NCBI RefSeq assembly: GCF_014696615.1
Contig: NZ_JACJQJ010000033.1
Location: 1 to 64,000 of the forward strand
Direction of reading: 5' to 3'
Source of the DNA: Nostoc linckia FACHB-104
Lineage (GTDB): Bacteria; Cyanobacteriota; Cyanobacteriia; Cyanobacteriales; Nostocaceae
Length of the DNA: 64,000 nucleotides
Part shown: positions 47,181 through 57,096 of the stretch, in pieces
Layout: each line of letters begins with the position of its first letter
How positions within the stretch are numbered: the first letter of the stretch is position 1
The notes under the pieces: model-generated
Told to the model about the DNA's origin: nothing
The model's input: the letters and a program-made list of their open reading frames with translations, nothing else
Databases searched by the model: none
Program-made: the position numbers and the translations under genes

Positions 47181-47522
47181 ATGCATACAGGTGCGATCGC
47201 TGTATTACTGTTGCTGTTTTTGGTGCCGTTTTTTTGGGTTAGTTATCAGACATTGATGAGATTTGGCTGGACATGGATGTTGCTATTGTTACCCATCGCC
47301 TGGTTAGTTGGGGTGTTTGTAGGAGCGATCGCAGCTTTGTGTATGACTGGAATACTTGAATGGCTAAGTAATCTCAATCAGCCACCTGCCGAATCGGGGT
47401 CAATGGGTGGGGTGGCTTGGCTTGGCATTTGGTTGGTTATAGCGTTGATAACTAGCCCTCTGTTTGCGGCTCTATCTACTTGGCTAACTGCAAATTTCCT
47501 ATTGCCAGCATTTAGGAGATAG
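47181..47522 (+). CDS. Small membrane protein
   Basis: 113 aa, family not recognised. Three hydrophobic segments (IAVLLLLFLVPFFWVSYQTL; WTWMLLLLPIAWLVGVFVGA; GVAWLGIWLVIALITSPLFA) indicate an integral membrane protein. Its stop lies 2 bp before the ATG of the DUF6745-like gene, whose ribosome binding site AGGAG falls inside this gene's end, so translation is probably coupled. Confidence 0.72.
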   Translation: MHTGAIAVLLLLFLVPFFWVSYQTLMRFGWTWMLLLLPIAWLVGVFVGAIAALCMTGILEWLSNLNQPPAESGSMGGVAWLGIWLVIALITSPLFAALSTWLTANFLLPAFRR

Positions 47523-47524
47523 TT

Positions 47525-48538
47525 ATGATTGAAAATCTGGCATTTTCACAAAAAGAACTCATTATCTCTCAAACTCAATCTGAGTGGCGCAATATTAGCA
47601 GCACGCCTTTGGATTTAGAGCAAGCAACAATTGCGATTCAAGCATTGTATAAATTTGCCGGATTAGCCCAACCAGAAATCCAGTTTGTTGAGAGTCCCGC
47701 AGCAGCTAGAGAGCAGGTTGAGCAAGAAAGTACACAGTCTGACTGTCTACTACCTGAGTTATGGGATTTGTTGCGTGAGGATTTGTGGCGATCGCTATCT
47801 CGCAGCTTAGGAACATTACAATCTGAGTTAACCCACCGCATCAGAAATCCGCTGGTTGAGCTATGGGAACGCTCTTTTCAGCGCATTATGTTGGATGCCT
47901 TGCATGGAATTTTGAGCGATTCTTTAGTAGATTGTCTGTTACCAGAATGGGGTATTTGCTGGGCAGCGATGTTTGCAGCAGCACATCGGCTGGGAGTGCC
48001 GCTAGAAAAAGACAAATACAATCTGTTTTGCAACTATATGCGACAGGTTGCTTGGATGTTTCCTTACGAGGGAGTGGCGATCGCAATTTTGCGTCCTCAA
48101 ATTCGCTGGAATAGTGCCGGGGAAATTCATGGCGAAGGTATTCCCGCAATTGAGTTTCCTGATGGCTTTGGTGTCTATGCTTATCGAGGAATCAATCTGC
48201 CAGAAGAGTATGGCAAACTCCACCCAAAAAACTGGCGAGCCGAGTGGTTACTAGAACAACGAAATGCAGAACTGCGGCGGGTTTTGATTCAAGGTATTGG
48301 CTACGATCGCATTTGCCAAGATTTGCAAGCGAAGGAATGCGATCGCTGGCAAGAGTACACTTTACTGCAAATCGAGTCTGAGATTGATGTTGAACCGATA
48401 CATCTACTAAAAATGACTTGTCCTAGCACAAATTTTATTCATGTGCTGCGAGTACCACCAGATATCAGTTCTGCCCGTGAAGCTATTCGCTGGGTAAATT
48501 GGGGAATTGACCCCACAGAGTTTGCAGTTCAAAGCTGA
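47525..48538 (+). CDS. DUF6745-like protein
   Basis: 337 aa, no known activity. The N-terminus (WRNISSTPLDLEQATIAIQA followed by LYKFAGLAQPEIQFVESP) and C-terminus (LLKMTCPS, VPPDISSAREAIRWVNWGID) fit the DUF6745 pattern. No signal peptide or membrane helix. It is translationally coupled to the small membrane protein ahead of it. DUF6745 proteins are often found with WGR or leucine-rich proteins in multicellular bacteria; the WGR gene 430 bp upstream fits that, as an inference. Confidence 0.7.
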   Translation: MIENLAFSQKELIISQTQSEWRNISSTPLDLEQATIAIQALYKFAGLAQPEIQFVESPAAAREQVEQESTQSDCLLPELWDLLREDLWRSLSRSLGTLQSELTHRIRNPLVELWERSFQRIMLDALHGILSDSLVDCLLPEWGICWAAMFAAAHRLGVPLEKDKYNLFCNYMRQVAWMFPYEGVAIAILRPQIRWNSAGEIHGEGIPAIEFPDGFGVYAYRGINLPEEYGKLHPKNWRAEWLLEQRNAELRRVLIQGIGYDRICQDLQAKECDRWQEYTLLQIESEIDVEPIHLLKMTCPSTNFIHVLRVPPDISSAREAIRWVNWGIDPTEFAVQS

Positions 48539-48695
48539 TGTGATGCTGCTATGAGGCGATAAATTTCATCCTCAAAGTTCAAATTTCGGCAAAAATTATG
48601 CTTCAAAACGTTCAACCCTTTCTCCTGCAAAGAAGCTAGGTGTAGCTTGCTCTGCGGCAGTGTATAGGGAATTCACAATTCACAATTCAACTATT

Positions 48696-51155
48696 ATGAT
48701 GTTCGGATTTTTTCACTATCCTTCCCATGTAAACAGTTTTATTCCTCATGGGCATTGTTATCTCTGGAAAACAGGACTAGTGTGGCTCCACATTATTTCT
48801 GATGCGACAATCGCCCTGGCTTATTATTCTATTCCTCTGCTACTGCTTTACCTAATTTCTAAACGCAAAGATGTTCCTTTTAATGGAGTTTTTCTCTTAT
48901 TTAGTGCTTTTATCCTTGCCTGTGGTACTGGACATTGGATGGAAATTTGGACGCTTTGGCATCCTGATTACTGGATTACAGGCGTTTTAAAAGCTTTTAC
49001 GGCAATTATTTCCATATATACAGCATTTACATTAATTCACCTCATCCCTCAGGCTCTAACACTACCGAGTCCGGCTCAGTTAAAAGCTATCAATAGAGAC
49101 CTTTCGCATGAAATTATCGAGCGTATCAAAACGGAACAAGCCTTACTACGCATTAGTAAGGCTGTGGAAAGCGTCAGTGATGCTATTGGGATAGCAGATG
49201 TTACAGGTCAGTCAATTTATCAAAATCCTGCCTTTATTAATTTGTTCGGTTATACAGTTGACGCACTAAATGCAGCTGGTGGGCCAGTAGCGGTATACAA
49301 CAACCCAGCACAAGCACAAAGTGTCTTAACTACTATTGGTAACGGTCAATCTTGGCGTGGTGAAATCACTATGCAAGATGCTAGTGGTAAAACAATGCAA
49401 ATCGATTTACGGGCAGATGCTATTAAAGATCGGACTGGTAAAATTATTGCTTTAGTTGGTGTCCATACAGATATTACTGAGCGTAAGCAAGCAGAAGCGC
49501 AACTACAAACTGCTCAACAGTTTATGTGTTCTGTGATCCAAGCCATGCCTATAGCAGTCTTTGTTAAAGATGCTACTGACCTGCGATTTGTTTTATGCAA
49601 TCGAGCAGCTCAAGAGTTGGTTGGTGTCAGCGCTGATGAAATTTTGGGTAATACCGATTATGATTTATTTCCTCCACAAGAAGCTGATTTTTTTACCCAG
49701 CGAGATCAAGAAGCTCTAACTAGCAAAAAAGTTGTAGAAATTCCTGAAGAGATAGTTCACCCAAACAGTGGCGAAACCCGCATTTTGCGTATTAGAAAAA
49801 CTCCCATTATCGATTCTCAAGGTCAGCCCAAATATTTGCTAGTAATTCGAGAAGATATCACAGAGCAGAAACAAATCCAGGCTGCACTCACAGCCAGTGA
49901 AGCAAAGTTCCGTAGCTTGGTAGAAAATGCTAACGATGCAATTTATGCCATGACACTTGATGGCATATTTAATTATCTTTCTCCCAACTTTACGCGTATG
50001 TTTGGATATGAAATCTCAGAATTTTTGGGGCAATCTTTCATACCGATGATTCATTCAGAGGATGTGCAAAATTGTATGGAGTTTTTTCACAAAGTTACCC
50101 AAACAGGTAAAAAACAAGCTGGACTTGAGGTAAGAGTTAAACGCAAGAATGGCACCTATGGCTGGATTACATCCAACACTTCCCCTGTAATTGATACTAA
50201 TCAACAGGTTGTCAGTTTTCAAGGTATCATTCGCGATATTACTGCCCGAAAACAAGCAGAAGCGCAACTCCAACAGCAAGCAATAGAACTAGCACAGACT
50301 CTCAAACAATTGCAAACTACTCAATCCCAACTCATCCAAAGCGAAAAAATGTCTTCTCTAGGTCAATTAGTAGCTGGAGTTGCCCACGAAATCAATAATC
50401 CAGTTAGTTTTATTTATGGCAATCTAGCTCACGCTAACAACTATACTCACCAACTACTAAATCTAATTCAGCTTTATCAAAGCAACTACCCAAATCCTGT
50501 AGGAGAAATTCAACAAGAAATTGAGGCTCTTGACCTTGATTTTTTAATAGATGACATACCAAAACTATTTTCTTCTATGGAAGCAGGTGCCGGGCGTATC
50601 CGTCAAATTGTGGATTCTCTGAGGACTTTCTCGCGACTAGACGAAGCTGAATTGAAATCAGTAGATATCCACAAAGGTATCGAAAGTACCTTGATGATTT
50701 TAGATCATCGCTTGAAACTAAAGCCCAACCAGCGACAAATTCAAGTTATTAAAGATTATGGTAATTTACCTTTAGTTGAGTGTTATGCTGGGCCACTAAA
50801 TCAAGTATTTTTAAATATTTTGGCAAATGCTTTAGATGCATTAGAAGATTCATTAATTCAAGGAAAACTTATACATAACCAGCCACAAATTAGCATTTGT
50901 ACTCAACAGCTACCTAGCAAACAAATAGTTATCCGCATCAGCGATAATGGCCCTGGGATTCCCGAACAAGTTAGGCAAAAGTTATTTGACCCGTTTTTTA
51001 CTACCAAAGCTGTAGGTAAAGGTACTGGTTTAGGTTTATCTATTAGCTATCAAATTATTACTGAGCGACATGGTGGGTCGTTACAGTGTATTTCCTCACC
51101 AAATGAAGGAGCAGAATTTATCATTGAAATTCCAGTTGCACAGACGAATAAGTAA
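48696..51155 (+). CDS. Ethylene-receptor-like PAS sensor histidine kinase
   Basis: Likely start is ATG 48696; an upstream GTG frame at 48660 runs through an AATTCACAATTCAC repeat and is unlikely. 819 aa from there. Residues 25-130 form three membrane helices matching the ETR1 ethylene-binding domain: [19 protein letters not shown] with Asp36 and Tyr43, and [12 protein letters not shown] with Cys76 and His80 at the copper-ligand spacing (C-x3-H). Then three PAS domains (about 150-265, 270-390, 395-520), coiled coil, HisKA with His564 ([14 protein letters not shown]) and HATPase_c ([15 protein letters not shown]). Cyanobacterial homologues such as Synechocystis Etr1 bind ethylene through copper. 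Orphan kinase. Confidence 0.9.
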   Translation: MMFGFFHYPSHVNSFIPHGHCYLWKTGLVWLHIISDATIALAYYSIPLLLLYLISKRKDVPFNGVFLLFSAFILACGTGHWMEIWTLWHPDYWITGVLKAFTAIISIYTAFTLIHLIPQALTLPSPAQLKAINRDLSHEIIERIKTEQALLRISKAVESVSDAIGIADVTGQSIYQNPAFINLFGYTVDALNAAGGPVAVYNNPAQAQSVLTTIGNGQSWRGEITMQDASGKTMQIDLRADAIKDRTGKIIALVGVHTDITERKQAEAQLQTAQQFMCSVIQAMPIAVFVKDATDLRFVLCNRAAQELVGVSADEILGNTDYDLFPPQEADFFTQRDQEALTSKKVVEIPEEIVHPNSGETRILRIRKTPIIDSQGQPKYLLVIREDITEQKQIQAALTASEAKFRSLVENANDAIYAMTLDGIFNYLSPNFTRMFGYEISEFLGQSFIPMIHSEDVQNCMEFFHKVTQTGKKQAGLEVRVKRKNGTYGWITSNTSPVIDTNQQVVSFQGIIRDITARKQAEAQLQQQAIELAQTLKQLQTTQSQLIQSEKMSSLGQLVAGVAHEINNPVSFIYGNLAHANNYTHQLLNLIQLYQSNYPNPVGEIQQEIEALDLDFLIDDIPKLFSSMEAGAGRIRQIVDSLRTFSRLDEAELKSVDIHKGIESTLMILDHRLKLKPNQRQIQVIKDYGNLPLVECYAGPLNQVFLNILANALDALEDSLIQGKLIHNQPQISICTQQLPSKQIVIRISDNGPGIPEQVRQKLFDPFFTTKAVGKGTGLGLSISYQIITERHGGSLQCISSPNEGAEFIIEIPVAQTNK

Positions 51156-51350
51156 TAAGTAGGGCGGTGGATTTAAAGATAAATAGTTAGGGCTGTCATT
51201 TGTCCTTTGTCCTTTGTTATTTGTCTTTCTCTGGATAAAAATATTACCTGCTATTCTGTTTGCTTAATTGAAAACCCATCTATAGAGCGTTAAACTATTA
51301 AAGCTCCATCCCTAATATGGTTATTAGTGTTTTTCGCATCATCAGGTGTT

Positions 51351-52388
51351 ATGAATAATCCCCTTTTAGACTACAATCCCAGTGGTGTTGGTGAAATTAA
51401 TGGTAACCTCTTAGGTTTACCCTTCGATTACGAGTCTGCAAAATTGATTGTGTTTGCTGTGCCTTGGGAAGTCACAGTTTCTTATGGTGCAGGAACCGCC
51501 AACGGGCCGCAGCAGATTTTGGATGCATCGACTCAATTAGATTTATTTGATTTTGATAATCCTGATGGTTGGAAACAAGGAATTTTCATGATGGAAATTC
51601 CCCAAGATATTTTAGAAAAGAATGAATATTACCGAGGTTTAGCCGCAAAAATTATTGAACGCCTCGCCCAAGGGAAAACACTGGCAGATGCGCCAGATTT
51701 AACACCTGTGCTTACGGAAATTAATCAGGCTTCGCAACAAGTCAATCAATGGTTGTTTGAGAATTGCCAAAAAGCAATTAATGATGGTAAGCGAGTGGCA
51801 GTGATTGGGGGCGATCACAGTTCACCTTTAGGATATTTTCAGGCTTTAGCAGCTAAGTATCCTGAATATGGCATTTTACACTTAGATGCCCACGCAGATT
51901 TACGGGATGCATACGAGGGATTTGAGTTTTCTCATGCGTCGATTATGTTCAACGCCATGAAAATACCGCAGATTACCAAGTTAGTGCAGGTGGCTTTGCG
52001 AGATATTTGCCACGATGAAGTGCAAATAATTGACGAATCGCGCGATCGCATTATTGCCTATTACGACCCAGCTATAAAACAAAAACTCTATTCGGGAACA
52101 ACTTGGATTGATTTGTGTCAAGAAATTGTCAGCCACTTACCGGAATTCGTTCACATCAGCTTTGATGTTGATGGTTTAGATCCTAAACTCTGCCCAAGTA
52201 CAGGGACTCCAGTTCCAGGTGGCTTGGAGTTAGAACAAGCGTTTTGCCTGTTCCGCGAATTGGTGAAGAGTGGCAGAAAAGTGATTGGCTTTGATGTCTG
52301 CGAAGTCGGTGATGCTGAGTGGGATGGTAATGTCGGGGCGCGAATCGTTTACAAATTAGCGAATTTCATGGATTTATCGTGGCGATAA
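51351..52388 (+). CDS. Arginase/agmatinase/ureohydrolase family enzyme
   Basis: About 345 aa from ATG 51351 (an in-frame GTG at 51327 extends it by eight unlikely residues). Binuclear metal hydrolase that removes urea from a guanidino compound. Metal-binding motifs are complete: GGDHSS, DAHADLRD and SFDVDGLDP, with SYGAGTANGPQQILDAS at the N-terminus. Cyanobacterial members act on agmatine or on free guanidine; the substrate cannot be told here, so arginase is the less likely label. No accessory nickel genes are adjacent. Cytosolic, single gene. Confidence 0.87.
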   Translation: MNNPLLDYNPSGVGEINGNLLGLPFDYESAKLIVFAVPWEVTVSYGAGTANGPQQILDASTQLDLFDFDNPDGWKQGIFMMEIPQDILEKNEYYRGLAAKIIERLAQGKTLADAPDLTPVLTEINQASQQVNQWLFENCQKAINDGKRVAVIGGDHSSPLGYFQALAAKYPEYGILHLDAHADLRDAYEGFEFSHASIMFNAMKIPQITKLVQVALRDICHDEVQIIDESRDRIIAYYDPAIKQKLYSGTTWIDLCQEIVSHLPEFVHISFDVDGLDPKLCPSTGTPVPGGLELEQAFCLFRELVKSGRKVIGFDVCEVGDAEWDGNVGARIVYKLANFMDLSWR

Positions 52389-52673
52389 ATCAGACGATTG
52401 CGGGTATAAAATCCCCGGTCGGTTATCATATTTCACATAAAAAAACAACTGCCTTTGGGCAGATGCAAAAAGATTCCTGGGTCTGTCAGATTAAAAACGT
52501 GAACTCAAATTACACTCACTGGAGATGAGTTTTTCGGTTCTACTCACCCAATTTGCCAAGTTCGCGGCAATCAAAGTGAAAGTCAATTGCAGATATCAAG
52601 GAAGAATTGTCTTCCTGAATCTCAAATAAAGTCCAAGTGACAAGGACTTTTGACTTCTGAACCATATACAGCT

Positions 52674-53765
52674 ATGAAAATCGCACAAATCGCACCCCTG
52701 TGGGAACAAGTTCCGCCTGTAACCTACGGTGGAACAGAGCTTGTAGTGAGCCGTTTGACCGATGAACTGGTACGCAGAGGTCACGAAGTGACACTATTTG
52801 CATCTGGTGATTCTCAAACTCTAGCTCGTTTAGAAGCTGGAAGTCCGCGTGCTTTGCGTTTGGATACTAGCATTAAAGAACCCATTATGTATGAACTCAT
52901 GCATGTTGGGGAAGTTTTTCAACGCGCTGATGAATTCGATATTATCCACTCCCATGTTGGCGTTTGGTCGTTACCTTTAGCGAGTGTTGTTTCCACGCCA
53001 ACAGTGCATACCTTGCATGGTATCTTTACCAACGACAATACTAAGGTATTCCGGCAGTACAAGACGCAACCATTTATCAGCATTAGTGATGCTCAACGGT
53101 TGTTAAACTTGAATTATGCTGCCACAGTTTATAACGGTATCAGCGTCGAAAAATTCCCATTTTTTGCTGAACCCCAAGATCCACCATATTTAGCGTTCCT
53201 CGGACGCTTCTCACCCGAGAAAGGGCCACAACATGCGATCGCCATTGCCAAAAAGACAGGTTGGCGCTTAAAAATGGCTGGTAAAGTCGATGTAGTCGAT
53301 AAAAAGTTTTTTGAAGAAGAAGTTGCGCCCCATATAGATGGTAAGCAAATAGAATTTTTAGGCGAAGTTAATCACGGACAAAAAGCTGAACTGTTGGGTA
53401 ATGCAGCAGTTACTCTGTTCCCTATCACCTGGTGCGAACCCTTTGGGTTGGTGATGGCTGAATCTATGGCGACTGGTACACCAGTGATCGCCATGAACAT
53501 GGGTTCTGTGTCAGAAGTAATTGCTAATGGCGAGACTGGTTATGTTTGCCAAAGTTACGACGAAATGGCAGATATGATTCCTAAAGCTTTAAAACTCAGT
53601 CGCCAAAAATGCCGCGAACACGTCGAGACTAGATTTAGCGTCACCCAAATGGTTGATGGCTATGAAGCAGTCTACGAAAAAATCGTTGGCGATCGCAACT
53701 TCAGACATTGGTTCAATGCTGCGATCAGAAACTCTTTAGAATCTCTCACATCTTTAAAACGCTAG
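52674..53765 (+). CDS. GT4 family glycosyltransferase
   Basis: About 363 aa from ATG 52674, where the family N-terminus MKIAQIAPLWEQVPPVTYGG begins; an upstream extension to 52650 is unlikely. GT-B retaining glycosyltransferase: the N-domain has the glycine-rich YGGTELVVSRL and SHVGVWSLPLA, and the C-domain has FLGRFSPEKGPQHAI and the donor-site motif WCEPFGLVMAESMATGTPVI with the E-x7-E pattern. Soluble or membrane-associated; donor and acceptor unknown, probably polysaccharide or glycolipid. Ended by a terminator at 53839. Confidence 0.92.
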   Translation: MKIAQIAPLWEQVPPVTYGGTELVVSRLTDELVRRGHEVTLFASGDSQTLARLEAGSPRALRLDTSIKEPIMYELMHVGEVFQRADEFDIIHSHVGVWSLPLASVVSTPTVHTLHGIFTNDNTKVFRQYKTQPFISISDAQRLLNLNYAATVYNGISVEKFPFFAEPQDPPYLAFLGRFSPEKGPQHAIAIAKKTGWRLKMAGKVDVVDKKFFEEEVAPHIDGKQIEFLGEVNHGQKAELLGNAAVTLFPITWCEPFGLVMAESMATGTPVIAMNMGSVSEVIANGETGYVCQSYDEMADMIPKALKLSRQKCREHVETRFSVTQMVDGYEAVYEKIVGDRNFRHWFNAAIRNSLESLTSLKR

Positions 53766-53838
53766 TCAGAAATTTCTGTTAGCAAATCTTGCTTAGCTTT
53801 CAAACTTGCACAAACTAAAAAGTAATCAATCTACATCT

Positions 53839-53868
53839 GCTCCCCTAAGACGGGAGCTTTTATTTTTC
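53839..53868 (+). terminator. Intrinsic terminator of the GT4 gene
   Basis: Perfect 6-bp stem GCTCCC / GGGAGC with a 7-nt loop, followed by TTTTATTTTT. Confidence 0.75.
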
Positions 53869-53887
53869 CGGAATAAAGAACTACGTT

Positions 53888-53960
53888 ACCAGTCACCAGT
53901 CACCAGTCACCAGTCATCAGTCACCAGTCACCAGTCACCAGTCACCAGTCACCAGTCACC
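53888..53960. repeat. Heptamer tandem repeat (ACCAGTC)
   Basis: About ten uninterrupted copies of the 7-mer ACCAGTC (one ATCAGTC variant). Short tandem repeat typical for heterocystous cyanobacteria, 50 bp ahead of the EEP-family gene. Confidence 0.95.
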
Positions 53961-54009
53961 ACACCCCAGGCTATGGTTAAGCTAGATAAAGTCATATTTA
54001 GTATTAATA

Positions 54010-54852
54010 ATGTCTAGTATTAAACAGCACGTAGACACTTTCGCCAAAAAATTTGTCCCATCTCATAGATTTCTGCGAACACAAGAATCTACGATTGACA
54101 GAATCCACGTTATTCAAACAGCGCTGGATGTGCAATCGATTAAAGTGCTGAACTGGAATATTGCTAAGAAAAATTATGACAAAACTTGGTTACAGGATTT
54201 CTTCAATATTCTTGAGGAATATCAACCAGACCTAATTTTCCTACAAGAATTCCGCCTAGATGTAGATGCAGAGAAAGTCGCAGAATTGATAAATATGAGT
54301 TGGAATTTTGCGCCTAACTTTATTGATGCTCATCATCAAAGTTACGCGGGAATTTTCACAGCAGCTAAAATTAGTCCTTTAAAAAAGAGAGCTATCATCA
54401 CAAAACATTATGAACCGATTATTAAAACTCCTAAAGTCTCTCTAATGACTGAATATCCTCTATCTCATCACAAAGATAGCCTTTTAACTATCAATAGTCA
54501 TTTAATAAATTTTGTAAATATTAGCAAGTTTAAAACTCAACTTCATGAATTAGAAATTGCCTTATCTGCCCATCAAGGGCCGATTATCTTTGCTGGGGAC
54601 TTCAACACTTGGAGTCGCAAACGAGCATTACTTTTATATAAAGTAGCTACTCGCTTAGGATTAATGCCAGTAGCTTTTGCACCTCATCAAAGTAAGAAAA
54701 TTAAACGCTTCTTGTTATCACCACCTTTAGACTATATATTTTACCGAGGACTCAATGAACAAAAAGCCAGTGCCAAAGTACTAGAACATATTAATTCATC
54801 CGATCACAAGCCCTTATTAGCAGAATTTAGTTATATAAATCCTGAATATTAA
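54010..54852 (+). CDS. Endonuclease/exonuclease/phosphatase family protein
   Basis: 280 aa with the metal-dependent EEP fold: VLNWNIAKKNYD (Asn metal site), LIFLQEFRLD (Glu), FAGDFNTWSR (Asp/Asn), and the C-terminal SSDHKPLLAEF (Asp-His pair). Members hydrolyse phosphodiester or phosphomonoester bonds in nucleic acids or lipids. No signal peptide. It is followed after 25 bp by a PLD-type cardiolipin synthase gene, so a lipid-related role is favoured, as inference. Confidence 0.88.
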   Translation: MSSIKQHVDTFAKKFVPSHRFLRTQESTIDRIHVIQTALDVQSIKVLNWNIAKKNYDKTWLQDFFNILEEYQPDLIFLQEFRLDVDAEKVAELINMSWNFAPNFIDAHHQSYAGIFTAAKISPLKKRAIITKHYEPIIKTPKVSLMTEYPLSHHKDSLLTINSHLINFVNISKFKTQLHELEIALSAHQGPIIFAGDFNTWSRKRALLLYKVATRLGLMPVAFAPHQSKKIKRFLLSPPLDYIFYRGLNEQKASAKVLEHINSSDHKPLLAEFSYINPEY

Positions 54853-54877
54853 TTAAATAATTATATATAAATTGGGA

Positions 54878-56320
54878 ATGATTATAGATACTGGTGCTAT
54901 AACTCTTTTTAGTGCAGCTACAGTTGTGGTTCATGCTTTAGGAATCGCCCATGCAGCTCATGCAGTCATGAATGTTCGTTCTTCTCAAGGAGCGATCGCC
55001 TGGGGAATTTCTTTAGTTACCTTTCCTTGGCTAGCTATTCCCTTGTATTGGATTTTGGGTAGAACTAAATTTCATGGATATGGAGAAGCCTTGCGCTTAG
55101 TTTATGCACAGCATCATAAGCTAGCTAGTCAAACCTACACTGATATTGCCAAATTTAAAGTCCCGCTATCAGACAAAATAGCGACTTTGCAGCCATTAGC
55201 CGAGACATTTACAGGGATTCCTTTTACATCAGGTAACGCAGCCGAATTGCTGATTGATGGTAAGAGAACTTATGAAGCAATGTTGAGTGCGATCGCCTTC
55301 GCCACCAATTATATTTTGCTGGAATCTTACATCGTTAATGATGACCAAGCTGGCAATGAGTTTAAAGAAGCATTAATTGAGAAAGCCCAGCAAGGAGTAA
55401 ATATTTACTTTCTCTATGATGAAATCGGTTCTAATAAATTATCTCGCTCTTATCTTCAATCTCTACGAAAATCTGGTATTCAAGTTAGTGCTTTCCACAC
55501 CACCAAAGGTAAAGGTAATCGCTTCCAACTCAATTTTCGTAACCATCGCAAAATCATAGTAGTAGATGGAGAAATAGGATTTCTCGGTGGCTTAAATATT
55601 GGCGACGAATATTTAGGAAAAAATCCTCGCCTCAGTCCTTGGCGAGATACCCACATGAGACTAGAAGGCCCGACTGTGCAAAGTTTACAAGCATCTTTTC
55701 TACAAGATTGGTATTGGGCAACTCGCAAATTGCTAGATGTAAATTGGGAGATTAAACCTAATCGGGAGCTAAATCAAAGTGCATTTGTACTTCCCACAGG
55801 CCCCGCCGATCATTTAAAAGCCTGTAATCTTTTCTTTGTCAATGCCATCAATGAAGCTCAAACTCGCCTATGGATTGCTACTCCTTATTTTGTCCCAGAT
55901 GAGGCTACTTTAACAGCATTGAAACTCGCTACAATGCGCGGTGTAGATGTGCGAATACTCTTACCAAATCGCCCCGATCACTTATTTGTTTATCTCTGTT
56001 CTTTTTCCTACTATAACGAAATGGAGGCGTTTGGAATTAAACTTTATCGCTACAAACATGGATTCATGCACCAAAAAATCATCCTCATCGATGACGACAT
56101 GGCAGGGGTAGGAACAGTTAACTTAGATAATCGTTCATTCTTCCTCAACTTTGAAGTCATGGGTTTTGTGGCTGCATCCCAATTTGTAGCCAGTGTAGAG
56201 AAAATGTTAGAGGATGATTTGGCGGTTTCTGTTGCTGTTGATTTTTCTGAATATAAAAGAAAGCCCTTGTGGTTTAAGTTAGCTGTGAGAATATCTCGTT
56301 TGTTGATGCCATTACTATGA
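54878..56320 (+). CDS. Cardiolipin synthase-like phospholipase D protein
   Basis: 480 aa from ATG 54878 (a TTG two codons upstream is also open). Two N-terminal membrane helices (ITLFSAATVVVHALGIAHAA; GAIAWGISLVTFPWLAIPLY) are followed by two PLD catalytic motifs, HRKIIVVDGEIGFLGG with His223 and HQKIILIDDDMAGVGTVNLD with His398. This is the ClsA-type architecture that condenses phosphatidylglycerol to cardiolipin. Cyanobacteria have little cardiolipin, so another phospholipid transfer is possible. Probably co-transcribed with the EEP gene. Confidence 0.9.
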   Translation: MIIDTGAITLFSAATVVVHALGIAHAAHAVMNVRSSQGAIAWGISLVTFPWLAIPLYWILGRTKFHGYGEALRLVYAQHHKLASQTYTDIAKFKVPLSDKIATLQPLAETFTGIPFTSGNAAELLIDGKRTYEAMLSAIAFATNYILLESYIVNDDQAGNEFKEALIEKAQQGVNIYFLYDEIGSNKLSRSYLQSLRKSGIQVSAFHTTKGKGNRFQLNFRNHRKIIVVDGEIGFLGGLNIGDEYLGKNPRLSPWRDTHMRLEGPTVQSLQASFLQDWYWATRKLLDVNWEIKPNRELNQSAFVLPTGPADHLKACNLFFVNAINEAQTRLWIATPYFVPDEATLTALKLATMRGVDVRILLPNRPDHLFVYLCSFSYYNEMEAFGIKLYRYKHGFMHQKIILIDDDMAGVGTVNLDNRSFFLNFEVMGFVAASQFVASVEKMLEDDLAVSVAVDFSEYKRKPLWFKLAVRISRLLMPLL

Positions 56321-56327
56321 ATAGGGA

Positions 56328-56615
56328 CTAATGATTATTCACAATATCAGTGAGTGCTTCATTAATTACATCATCGCTGACACCACGCCGTTTTAAACTT
56401 GTAATTAACGCAGTAACTGTATTGTTATCTAATCTTTCTAAGTCTGCACGGATTCCCTGCCCAATATACGCACGGATTAATGGTTGGTAGCCAGAAAAAC
56501 CTAGTATTGGTGCGATTCTTTTCAGGTCTTCTACTAAGTCTTCTGGCATCCGAATTGTTACCGTAGTCATGGGGCGGTTTTTGTTTAAGCGTTGCTTTAA
56601 TTTTTCAATTTTCAT
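56328..56615 (-). CDS. brnA: BrnA-type antitoxin (ribbon-helix-helix)
   Basis: 95 aa. The segment MTTVTIRMPEDLVEDLKRIA is a ribbon-helix-helix DNA-binding motif starting at about residue 16; the rest is helical. It overlaps the end of the BrnT-like gene upstream by 11 bp (56605-56615), the toxin-first order of brnTA operons. It should bind and neutralise the toxin and repress the operon. The shorter start at Met16 (ATG 56568-56570) is possible, but the overlap favours Met1. Confidence 0.78.
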   Translation of the reverse strand: MKIEKLKQRLNKNRPMTTVTIRMPEDLVEDLKRIAPILGFSGYQPLIRAYIGQGIRADLERLDNNTVTALITSLKRRGVSDDVINEALTDIVNNH

Positions 56616-56901
56616 AGTAATCTCGCTCCTGTCGTGTAGCTTTACGAGCTGAAATAATTCGGATTACCTCGTCTTCAAACTCAATGTGAACAACAAATAA
56701 AAGATTCCATCGTGTATCCAATCCGATAATTGCATCTCTTATTTCATCATTCCGGCTGGCATCAACTACTTTCAAAAATGGATCGAAAAATGCTTCCGAA
56801 GCCTGTTGGAATGTTATCCCATTATGTTTGCTAGGATTTTGTCGAGCTTTTTCCTCGTTCCACACAAAAGTGATGCCATTCAATATGTAGTAGACATCCA
56901 T
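56605..56901 (-). CDS. brnT: BrnT-type ribonuclease toxin
   Basis: 98 aa. The family hallmarks are present: FVWNEEKARQNPSKHNGITF near the N-terminus, the middle DTRWNLLFVVHIEFEDEVIR, and IISARKATRQERDYYEN at the C-terminus (the I-SARxAxxxE motif with catalytic-type His, Arg and Glu). BrnT toxins cleave RNA and inhibit growth until bound by BrnA. It precedes and overlaps the antitoxin gene. The operon is convergent with the cardiolipin-synthase-like gene. Confidence 0.87.
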   Translation of the reverse strand: MDVYYILNGITFVWNEEKARQNPSKHNGITFQQASEAFFDPFLKVVDASRNDEIRDAIIGLDTRWNLLFVVHIEFEDEVIRIISARKATRQERDYYEN

Positions 56902-57096
56902 AAATTAAAGAATAAGCAAATGTATTTACATTGTCAATACGCTTCCTAATCAAGTTGAGGACAAGCTAGTAACAGGTCTGTGAGAGCCAAGATACCTCTC
57001 TTTAAGTACTGTTCTCTTTCAACAGTTAGATGCACGCTGTTTATTAGGGTGTGATGCTATGAGAGGGAGCTTGAAAGAGTTTGGGGAAGGAAAATA

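Noticed and set aside
47638-48254. Several overlapping ORFs inside the DUF6745-like gene
   Set aside because: They are shadow frames of a well-supported gene.
48660-48695. GTG start of the ethylene-receptor-like kinase at 48660
   Set aside because: The extra codons read an AATTCACAATTCAC intergenic repeat; ATG 48696 matches the family N-terminus better.
52389-52673. Possible small RNA or riboswitch before the GT4 gene
   Set aside because: Some short complementary stretches are present (GATTGCGGGTATAAAATCCCC) but no recognised fold or conserved motif.
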